This document shows, piece by piece, positions 35,321-44,714 of a DNA stretch of 64,000 bases (position 1 is the first letter of the stretch; every line of letters begins with the position of its first letter). The notes beneath the pieces are model-generated. The model saw nothing but the letters and a program-made list of their open reading frames with translations, did no database searches and was not told the DNA's origin. This DNA comes from Cerioporus squamosus (lineage: Eukaryota; Basidiomycota; Agaricomycetes; Polyporales; Polyporaceae). The DNA is taken from positions 248,001 to 312,000 of the forward strand of contig JABYQS010000024.1 of the NCBI GenBank assembly GCA_022592435.1, in the 5' to 3' direction. The position numbers and the translations under genes are program-made.

Positions 35321-35788
35321 TTTCCTTTGTTCGCTTGATCAAGTAGAGGTATTAACTGTTTCTCAACGATCGTCCTCTGAACGTCCGGTGGTAGGGAATC
35401 GTAGATAGAGGCGAATCTATGACTGACTGATTAGAACCCAGCGTCAGAATGTACACTATATGCATACCTCGCGCTCAATGTAGCCATTTGAAGCTGCAGG
35501 CAGGGATTCGCCAGGAAAGGGGTGGTTAAAGCACCAGTGGCTAACGGGAGGAGGGAGGAGGGAGGTAGGCCTGGTGCCCTGAGCAAGCTGGAGTAAGTTG
35601 TAGCCGCTCACGAGCGTGACGTAGATCACGCGTCGGCGCGTGACAGTATTGTGACTATCCGCGTTCGGTGCGCCACAACCGCGCCTCGCGTCGTGACGCA
35701 GCCCTTAAGCTTGACTTTCCCTTCTTGTCTCCTCCCAGTACCTCCTCTTCTTCTAGCCGTAGCCAGTGGCCGTGGCTTGGTGGTTATT
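35321..35788. promoter_or_regulatory. Divergent promoter region of RFC1 and its upstream neighbour
   Basis: Two start codons face away from each other across 468 bases. The interval holds GGGAGGAGGGAGGAGGGAGG at 35548-35567 and ACGCGTCGGCGCGTGA at 35628-35643. The latter resembles the ACGCGT (MCB) element that drives S-phase genes in yeasts and would suit a replication gene. A C/T-rich leader (35716-35755) precedes the RFC1 ATG. The MCB reading is inference. Confidence 0.35.
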
Positions 35789-38700
35789 ATGGCGCAGGGC
35801 AAGCTCAAGGCACCGGCAAAAGCCCACGGCGGTGACATCCGCGGCTTCTTCGCAAAGGGGAGCAGCCAGACCGCATCCAGCAGTTCGCAATCCACCTCTC
35901 AGCTCGCGAATGGATCTGTGAGTATCCATGATACGTCTGCAAGCGCATACCAAACGAGTGGTTGGTAGCGGGATACGAATGGCAAGGTGCAGCGCAGTCC
36001 GATAGAGATTAGTAAGTCCCGCCTCCGATCGTACATGGCACTTGGCTGACCGACGGGTGGGGCGGATAAGGCGACGATGAGGAACCCATGTACGTGCCAT
36101 CATTTTGAGCAGCTTATGTTGCCTCTGAACTCCGTTCCTAGGCCCAAGAAGCCAGCACCATCGTACGTCCATTGCTACTCTGCGCCGTTACCGCACTGAA
36201 GACATCTTCTCCCTGCCGTAGCAAACCCACGCCATCCAAAGTCGCGCCTCCTCCCAAGGCGACACCGAAAGCAACGCCGGCAGCCAAGGCATCCACTTCT
36301 GTATGACCTACATTGTCCATGTACGACCGCGAGACTAACCCTGACGTAGAAGCTGAAGAGTGAGCTTGTAATGGAGATCGACGACGACGACGAGGCTCCT
36401 GTCTCGGCACCACTGAAGCGCAAAGCGAAGGTGGTTGTGTCCAGCGACGACGACGAGGCCGAGGTGTCGCCGCCCAAGAAGAAGCAAGCCACATCCAGAC
36501 CCCGTCCGAGCACGTCTGCTCCGAAACCTGAAGCGAATGCGAGGGAGTCCAAGCATTTCAAGAAGGATGACGCTACTCCCCGGAGACGGCCACTCCCCGC
36601 AAGGCCGCTGCGTCCACGTCGGCTCGCAAGAAGAAAACAAGGACGACGACTTCATCGCGTCGTCAGGTGAGGAAGACGACGACGACGACTTTGTGATGGA
36701 CGAAGACGACGACGAGGTTATTAAGAAGGGCAAGGGCAAGGCTCCGGCGCCCACGAAGAAGACTCCGGCAAAGCCAGCTCCTGCGAAGTCGACGCCAGCC
36801 AAGTCAGCTGCCAAAGCGAAGACAGAGGACAAGAAGCCAGCGAAGGCGGAGGAGAAGAAGCCGGTCAAAGCAGAGGACAAAGCTGAAGACAAGCCCGTGA
36901 AGAAGCCCAAGTGCGTTCTTGCTTGTGCGGAACCATTCCAACGCTGACATTACTGTACAGCTGGTATGCGATGAAGGCACGCGCCGGTCCGTCCAACCCT
37001 GGTTCGAAGGAGATACCGATCCCTTCAGATCCAAACTGCCTCGCCGGCCTGTCCTTCGTGTTTACCGGCGAGCTGAGCAGCCTGTCGCGCGACGAGGCGG
37101 TCGAGCTGGCGAAGCGTTACGGCGGGCGCGTCACCGGGCAGCCGTCTTCCAAGACCTCCTTTGTCGTGCTTGGCGCTGATGCTGGCCCGAGCAAGCTTAA
37201 GGCGATCGAGAAGAACAAGCTGAAGACGCTCGACGAGGACGGCTTCCTGAACCTCATCGCCACGCGCGTGACTGACGAGAGCAACCTTGACGACAAGACA
37301 CGCAAGAAGATCGAGAAGGAACAGGAGGCGATCCGACAGAGCGCGAAGGAGATGGAGAAGCGCGAGAAGCAGGCCGCGAAGGAGACCGCCGCGAGTGGAG
37401 TGTAAGCACCTCCACCTACCCGGAGCCCGGCACGAACTGACTTGCGACGAACAGTGCTGCGAAGCCGGCAGCGACGAACCAACTCTGGACAGACCGCTAT
37501 GCACCGCAGACGCTCAAGGAGGTCTGCGGCAACAAGACGAACATCGAGAAGCTGCAGACGTGGTTAAGCAGCTGGGATAGCAGTCTCAAGTCGGGGTTCA
37601 AGAAACCAGGCAAGGATGGCATGAACGTATTCCGCGCGGTCATGATCACTGGTCCTCCAGGAATCGGGAAGACGACCAGCGCGCACCTGTGCGCGAAGCT
37701 TGCAGGTTTTACGCCGATCGAGCTGAACGCTAGTGACGCTCGAAGCAAGAAGCTCGTCGAGAACAGCACGAACATCATGAACTCGTCACTGGATGGGTGG
37801 ATGACCGGTGGAGGTGTAAGTCCTCGGGTCTCGTGAAGATTTCTCTGTTGCTGAAACGTTCTTTGCAGATGACAAACGCTGCTGGAGTGACCATCACCGA
37901 CAAGTCGTGCCTCATCATGGACGAGGTAGACGGCATGTCCGCTGGCGACCGCGGTGGCGTCGGTGCACTCACTGCTCTCATCAAGAAGACCAAGATTCCT
38001 ATCATTTGTATAGCGAACGACCGGGGAGCGCAGAAGCTGAAGCCGTTGATCAATGTCACATACAACATGACGTTCAGGAGGCCCGAAGCACAAGCAATCC
38101 GCTCGCGAATCCTCAGTATTCTCTACAAGTAAGTGTGTAACTGGGACTATCGGGACGTCGCACTCATCATCTCGCAGGGAGAAGATGAAGGTCCCGGCAA
38201 ACGTCGTTGACCAGCTGGTCCAGGGTGCACAGTCGGACATCCGTCAGGTTCTGAACATGCTTGCGACGTGGAGGTTGTCCAGCACAACTATGGACTTCGA
38301 CGAGGGCAAATCCATGTATGCCTCAGGCTACCTATCCTGGCGCTTCATGCATGCTGACAGCTCGACAGGGTCAAGATGAACGAGAAGTACTCGGTTATGA
38401 CGCCGTTTGGCGTCCTCAACAAGATGCTTGGCCCGCAGATGTTCTCGCCGACCTCGCGAGAAACGCTAGGCGACAAGATGGAGCTTTACTTCCACGACCC
38501 GTCGTTCGTGCCGTTGTTCATGCAGGAAAACTACCTGAAGACGACGCCTTCGCGCATCAAGAACGCTGATGGCCCCGAGAAGACGCTGAAGCACCTCGAG
38601 CTCATGGACAAGGCGGCGCGCTCGCTCTCAGATGGCGACCTTGTCGACAGTCTCATCCATGGGTATGTTCCTCGTCTCCTGCTCTTCCGTCCCTCCTCTG

Positions 38701-39680
38701 ACGTCATTTGCCAGCCCCAACCAGTATTGGTCCCTGATGCCGCTGCACGCAGTCTGCTCTACCGTGCGGCCTGCCTCCTTCCTCTACGGCATGGGTGCAG
38801 GCTACGGCGGACCCAATGCCATGTCGTTCCCACAGTATGTGCCTCGCCTTCCCGACCACCCCCGCATACCGCGCAGAGCTTGATTATGACATCGACAATT
38901 TCGCAGATGGCTTGGCCAGAACTCTAAGCAGACGAAGCTCAGTCGGCAACTGACGGACGTGCAGGCACGGATGCGGCTTAAGGTCTCGGGTGACAAGTCC
39001 GAGATCCGGCAGTCGTACATTCCGTCGCTCTTCCCCCATATCGTGCAACCGCTCATGGAGAAGGGCGCGGTACGTCCCTTAAACGCTGTCGTACTCTCTT
39101 CTCTCGTGCTCATATATACTGGTGTTCCTACAGAGCGCCGTGGACGACACAATTGAGTTCATGGACGAGTACTTCCTCACGCGCGAGGATTGGGACACGA
39201 TCGTCGAGCTTGGCGTGGGCGACAACGCGGACACCCATGTCCTCAAGAAGATCTCGACAGCCACCAAGACCTCGTTCACTAAAAAGTGCGCCCCGCTACA
39301 TACTGGCTGCCGTTGTGGGAGCGTGTGCTGACGTGTAGGTCCCCCCACATAGGTACAACTCCCGCGACCATCCCGTCGCGTTCCACAAAGCCGAAGTGCT
39401 TGGGAAGGCGCCGAAGAAGATCGCCGCTGCTGGACCTGCTCCGGATCTGGAGGAGGCGTTCGATGTGAGTGCTCTGTCGTTTGAATGGTGACGTCGAGGT
39501 CCTCATGTGCGTGCATAGGTCGATGATGAGGTTCCAGATGCGGAGGAGGAAGAGAAGGATGACACCGATGACAACCCTGAGAACGATAGTCTGATCAAGG
39601 CACCGAAGGGGAAGGGCAAGGCAGCTGCCAGAGGTAAAGCTACTACGGCTGCGAAGGGTAAGGCAGCGAAGAAGGGATGA
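35789..39680 (+). CDS. RFC1: Replication factor C subunit 1 (clamp-loader large subunit)
   Basis: This is the large subunit of the RFC complex, which loads the PCNA clamp at primer ends in the nucleus. The N-terminus MAQGKLKAPAKAHGGDIRGF has a PIP-like QxxxxxFF element (DIRGFFAK). A long Lys/Pro/Asp linker follows, then the BRCT domain (LAGLSFVFTGELSSLSRDEA to EDGFLNLI). Next is NQLWTDRYAPQTLKEVCGNK and the AAA+ core: Walker A GPPGIGKTT, ELNASDARSKK, Walker B LIMDEVDG, and RRPEAQAIRSRI. The C-terminal RFC1 domain has YWSLMPLHAVCSTVRP and PHIVQPLM. It ends in a KGKAA/KK tail. About ten introns are spliced in phase. In the linker, the frame changes twice, at CCCC (36578-36581) and AAAA (36634-36637). 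One extra base at each restores continuous sequence, so base-calling indels are the likely cause. Length is about 950 residues, normal for fungi. Confidence 0.93.
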
Positions 39681-40011
39681 GTGGTGTGATGTGGTTTCTT
39701 AATATCTCCAGCTTGGTTTTCCTCTTGTGATACGTCGCTCATCGTCTGTAGATTAGTAAACCTTGAATATTGCGAGGATTCGAGTTTGAGTTCGAATTTC
39801 ATGGTTACCCCAGATTCGAGTTTAGCCTGCCGAGTGTGGGACAGAACATCAACGTACATTCGTCCAATTGCAGCCAACGGTACAGAGTACATGTATACAC
39901 GAGTCAACGCCTGCACGAGATGAGAGTAGCTCTGCCATCGTGAGGAACGTAACGTCCTAAAACACAAGCACGCGGAAGGTGTCAACCTAGTCCATGGACT
40001 GGAAGAACACC

Positions 40012-40040
40012 GAGAGAGAGAGAGGGAGAGAGAAGGAGCC
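40012..40040. repeat. GA-rich microsatellite between RFC1 and the repeat-peptide gene
   Basis: An imperfect GAGAGAGAGAGAGGGAGAGAGAAGG run lies in the 460 bases separating two convergent stop codons. It is simple sequence with no apparent function. Confidence 0.6.
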
Positions 40041-40141
40041 TATGGAAAAATGCATATTTCACGATCGTTCGGAGTCGTGATTTCGTCCGATGTCATTTTG
40101 CCAAGCCGTTCTTCCGTAACAGACGATCCCGTGCCCTGAGC

Positions 40142-42240
40142 TCACTTGCGGCTGCGACTGTCGCTCCGGTTGCGCGAACCAGAGCCGTGGCGGCGGGCCT
40201 CCAAGCCCTGAGAACAACGTCAGCTACTCGTCGAAAGGGACTGATGGAGTAGAACTGTACCCGACGGTCGCGGCTATCTCCGCGTCCACGAGAACCAGAT
40301 CCGTGACGACGAGCCTCGAGCTAGCGCAGAGGTGAGTACAACTGAGAGCGGGGTAAGAGCAGGGGCTACTCACGTCACGACGACCCCGGCTGTCGCCTCG
40401 GCCACGCGAGCCAGATCCGTGGCGACGTGCCTCTAGCTGTATGTACCCAATCCAGTCAGTAATATTCAAAGTGCCTTGCGATACTGGAGCGTACATCGCG
40501 GCGGTCCCTGCTATCACCGCGGCCACGAGAGCCGGAGCCATGACGGCGTGCCTCGAGCTGCGAGGTAGATTTCGGTCAGGCCCACTCTTCCGTTTCCAAT
40601 GAGAGTGGCACGTACATCACGACGAACATGACTGTTGCCGCGGCCACGAGAGCCTGATCCATGGCGGCGGGCTTCGAGCTGCTGAGAGTGTCAACCAGCG
40701 GTGCATTGTGGTAAATATTCTGAATGACTCACAGCACGACCCCGGTTCCTGCTGTCACCACGGCCGCGGGAACCAGACCCATGACGGCGGGCCTCCAGCT
40801 ACGTGTTGAACATGAGATGACGCTGCATGATGAACTGTCAAGACCGGTAGCACTCACATCGCGGCGGCCCCTGCTGTCACCGCGACCACGGGAACCAGAG
40901 CCATGACGGCGCGCCTCCAACTAGGTGAACCACATGAGATGACGCTGCAGAATAAACGATGGAGAGCGGCAACCCTCACCTCGCGGCGGCCCCTGCTGTC
41001 TCCGCGGCCACGGGAACCAGATCCATGGCGGCGAGCCTCGAGCTATTAACAACGATGAGAGAAACTCAATCACAGATCCCAAAGTCTACTCACGTCGCGG
41101 CGGGTGTGGCTGTTGCCTCGACCACGAGAGCCTGATCCGTGACGGCGCGCCTCCAACTAGGTAGCCACATGAGTTAACGCTGCAAAAATCAGATTAAGAG
41201 CAGCAACACTCACATCGCGGCGGCCTCTGCTGTCTCCGCGGCCGCGGGAACCAGAGTCATGACGGCGTGCCTCCAACTGTTGGCTGTGGTTAGACAAACT
41301 CGACCGCAGAAGCTATTGCGAACTCACGTCGCGGCGAGTGTGGCTATTGCCGCGTCCACGGGAACCAGACCCATGACGACGCGCCTCCAGCTGTAGAAGT
41401 GAGATGTCAGCTGTAGCACGATCAACAAACGAGGGTGTTGGTACTGACATCGCGACGACCCCGGCTGTCGCCACGTCCGCGAGAGCCCGAGCCATGGCGG
41501 CGGGCCTCAAGCTACATGGTACCATCTGTCAGCCAGATATTGAGCAATCTCGGTAGAAGAACATACGTCGCGGCGGTCCCTGCTGTTGCCACGCCCGCGA
41601 CTGCCAGAGTCACCGCCGTGGCGGCGAGCCTCGAGCTTTGGTCTCCTGTGAGTCCCCCCATCACCAAAGAATCGGAATTGTACCCACAGCACGACGGTTC
41701 CTACTGTCACCCCTGCCACGAGAGCCAGATCCGTGGCGGCGTGCCTCAAGCTGCCGGTGATGGTCAGCGGCGTGGCATGAGGGAGTATCATGATTACTTA
41801 CGTCGCGGCGGTTCTTGCTATCTCCACGGCCGCGAGAGCCGGAGCCGTGACGGCGTGCCTCCAACTTCTCAGAATATAGGGAGTGAGCGGCCAGTGTGTG
41901 CTGTGGTTAGAACCGCTACTTACCTCACGACGGTTCCTGCTATCTCCGCGACCGCGACTGCCGGAGTCGCCGTGGCGGCGAGCCTCGAGCTGGACACAAG
42001 TGCTCTCAGAAACAATTCAGATAATTGGGACGAGGTGCACTTACTCCTCGGCGGCCCCTGCTGTCACCACGACCACGGCTGCCAGAGTCCCCGCCGTGGC
42101 GACGCGCCTCAAGCTACACAATTTGTGATCAGCTCAAGCTGAAGCTGTTGAAGCGAAGAGATCTAACGTACGTCCCGGCGGTTCCTACTGTCCCCACGGC
42201 CGCGACTGCCCGAGTCTCCGCCGTGACGAGGGTCACGGGC
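40142..42240 (-). repeat. Tandem exon-intron repeat array (18 units) within the repeat-peptide gene
   Basis: Units follow each other at a spacing of about 105-140 bases: a conserved coding part of 60-69 nt and a less conserved intron. Several introns also resemble each other, for example those holding CACATGAGATGACGCTGCA near 40930 and ACATGAGATGACGCTGCATG near 40808. The copy near 41167 (CACATGAGTTAACGCTGCA) is a more distant relative. This shows that exon plus intron was duplicated as one block. Units with GRGNS-HTRR or GRGNS-HVRR alternate with GRGDS-RGRR units near 40.6 and 41.1-41.4 kb, which suggests that a two-unit block was duplicated at least once. Confidence 0.85.
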
Positions 42241-42468
42241 CTCGACCTTGACGGGGCTACGGCCTCTAACAGGGAAGTCGACTACATTGGCCTTGTTGGC
42301 GAGGTCGTTCGTGGCAGACACCACATCACCGCTCTCCGGAAGCTGTTTGACAGACGGTCAGAAGGTCAGAGGCTCCCATAACAAACGATGAGGACGTACA
42401 GGGATGGCGGTCGCAGAGGCGATAACCGCGGCGAGAACAAAGAAGACGAAGTTCTTCTTGAATTGCAT
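40142..42468 (-). CDS. Secreted repeat-peptide precursor, 18 GRGDS-type units bounded by dibasic sites
   Basis: The ATG at 42468 opens a 23-codon exon (42400-42468) that is a textbook signal peptide: Lys-Lys, a Phe/Val/Leu/Ala core, and an ATA-IP end. Exon 2 (42172-42342) encodes a short pro-region (LPESGDVVSATNDLANKANV) and the first repeat unit. Seventeen further exons of 60-69 nt each encode one unit of the form LEARR-HGSGSRGRGDS-RxRRD. All introns are about 50-65 nt and all are phase 0. The last exon (40142-40207) is diverged (SGSRNRSDSRSRK) and ends in TGA. The predicted protein is 442 residues. Thirteen units carry GRGDS and four carry GRGNS. RR pairs flank each core, as in KEX2-processed precursors, so the likely products are about 13-15-residue peptides HGSGSRGRGDSxx and spacer peptides DLEA. 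Codons differ between units while residues are kept, so the peptide appears selected. No UstYa, tyrosinase or peptidase gene is adjacent. Products and function are unknown. Confidence 0.85.
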
Positions 42469-44714
42469 CTTGACTAGAGCTGAGAGGCGAGGCGAGGGGC
42501 GTTAATGCTTGAGTGTCAGAGAGAGCTGGAGCTACGAGGCTGAGGAATCGAAGCATTTTGGCCTCTCATCTTTATACCCTCGCGGAGCTGCCAAGCAGGC
42601 CCCTGAAGGAACCACTCAGCCATGCAGACTCACTGCCATCCACACCAGAATCGCTCAGAACAAGCCCCGCAGCGTCTTGGCACTGGGAGAATATGCGAAT
42701 TTTGGTGCGCGGCGAAGGCGCAGTCGCAGCAACGTCTCGCAACTCCAACCTGCACTCTTGGCGGGTCTGTGGGAGCGATTGTCAGAAGGTATATAATTAG
42801 TTCCTTTGGCATACGCTTCTTTCTGAGTAGTCGAGCGAGCAGCTCGCGTTAGATGTCCAGAGTGTGGCCACATTGACACGACGCGCACGCATGAGATGTG
42901 GTTTGCATAGGGTGCTCGCTACACCGAGCAGCGAGGGTTATCCCAAGGTCTCGGTCAGAGTTGTGTTGAAACCGATTGTTCGTCCCGGACGAGCATTGTG
43001 TGAACAGTCCCATACGAGCGGTCCTGGGAAAGACTTAGCATTGACATACGGAGAGTAGAACGACCGCCGCTCACATGGGAACATGGGCGACCCGTATGCT
43101 ACATCAGGCAACTGGTTCTCTCTGTCAATTCGGTTCCGGTGTCAGTATGGAGGTTTTCAGCAATCTGATAAAGCAACGCCTTGCACATCAATAGCACACG
43201 CTTGCTTGGCTGTTACAATTGCGTTAACGTTTCCCGCTGCGCGTCCATGGTGAGACTATGGGAAGGCTATCTGGACCCACCGGTCTGCCGAGAGCATACT
43301 GAACTCAGAGGTCCCGCAACCTTCGTTCCTGATGGTTACACGGGCTCGACACAGTAGAGCAACCCGCATGTGCCTTGCGCGATCACCTTTCCATATTACT
43401 TCCTGGCCACTGCTCGGTGAATAACAGACATTTCTAAGAGCATAGGCACAATATTAGTCGCCCCACTCCCACGACAAGGAGGAACGAGGCTTGCTGCGCA
43501 CCCGTGAACTGCCCTCCACGAAGAAGCCGTGGATCTCGTGATCGTAACAGCTGTCATGAGTGCAAAAGCACATGGCGTCGCAAGGCAGGAAGACTGGTGC
43601 TAAAGCAAGCCTCAGAGGAGTCCGCAGTCACTGGAGCCGCCTGACACCGTGGTTAACCCCGAGTCAAAACGTAGAGTGGCGTGCGAGTCTGCAGTAGATG
43701 TCTCCATGGTACAGCACCGCTGATACCGATCCTGTACCTGCTTCAAGGCCCGGTAACGGCACACGACCTCCGCCGACGTTCCGTCCCGAGACCATGGTTG
43801 CGGTTGCGACCAAGTCCAAGGAGTTCGATGACGAGCAAAGTCTCCGCCGTGTGTCAAAACGATGCGCGCATGCCTAACTGCCCGCTAAGAGACTTGGCTT
43901 GAGCCGTTCCAGCCTTGGAGTCGGACGTATGCATGCGAGGGCGCCGTAGACGGTGCACCGATGTGGCGACCTGCTCGCACGACCACCCTATCGAGCATCC
44001 GCATGCGCCACTTGATATCATCGCGATGGCCAATCAAACTGGTCTCTCACCTTGGTAAGTATGCACACAAGTTTTGCAGGCTTGCACCACCTCATGTGTT
44101 CGTCGCCATGCGAGCATTCGATGGCACCACCTGGCAATGGTAGAAGGGACGACGCCCGTCTCTACAGCATACATGACAAATTGTTGAGCTATTCCGGGAT
44201 TGCAGAGGAGGCAGAGGAAGTACTGGCCTATACTAGCCGCTGGCAAGACAGCTCCCATGAACACCGACGCGGAACCTGCTCGAAAACATCCATCGCACTC
44301 GATTGACAGAGACGTCAATCGTACCGTCCAGCCGAATTGGCAGCGCAGGACCGTTGATGTCCGCCACGTCGAGTGTCTGCCTTGCATGCCTGCATTTGAC
44401 GGCTAGCCTGTGGGCCCTGGTGCATATTTCGCGTTCGATGGGATGTGATTGCGACATGCCAAGGGCTCGAGAACATGCGAGAGCCTGTGGGTATATGAAT
44501 CCGATGCCAGTGCGAATACAGCGCAGTCCGTGTCGTGTCCGTCATGATGATCCGATTGCGTAGCATTGCGTGAAACGTCCATAGCGAGAACAAGAAAACG
44601 GAACCTGTCGTGCGTCCAGTGCCTCAGTCAGCATCGGCGACAATGAACAACCAATCAAACAGACTTGGCCTTACCATGCATTTGCAGCGTGCGCATACAA
44701 CGACCTCCTCCCTT
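42469..44714. other. Intergenic stretch, nothing recognised
   Basis: About 2.2 kb without a frame I can support on either strand. The first 350 bases are the upstream region of the repeat-peptide gene. GGTATATAATTAG at 42787-42799 is the best TATA candidate, but it lies 320 bases upstream of the ATG. No transposon features are seen. Confidence 0.4.

Noticed and set aside
36560..36650. RFC1 called as a pseudogene because of two frame changes
   Set aside because: Both changes lie at homopolymers in a disordered linker, all catalytic exons are intact, and the gene is essential, so base-calling error is more likely.
37497..38240. 247-codon minus-strand frame
   Set aside because: It is antisense to the RFC1 AAA+ exons, which carry intact Walker motifs.
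40142..42240. CRISPR-like array (65 nt repeats with 50-65 nt spacers)
   Set aside because: The repeats are exons encoding a continuous phase-0 protein with GT/AG borders, codon-level variation and a signal peptide; the spacers are introns.
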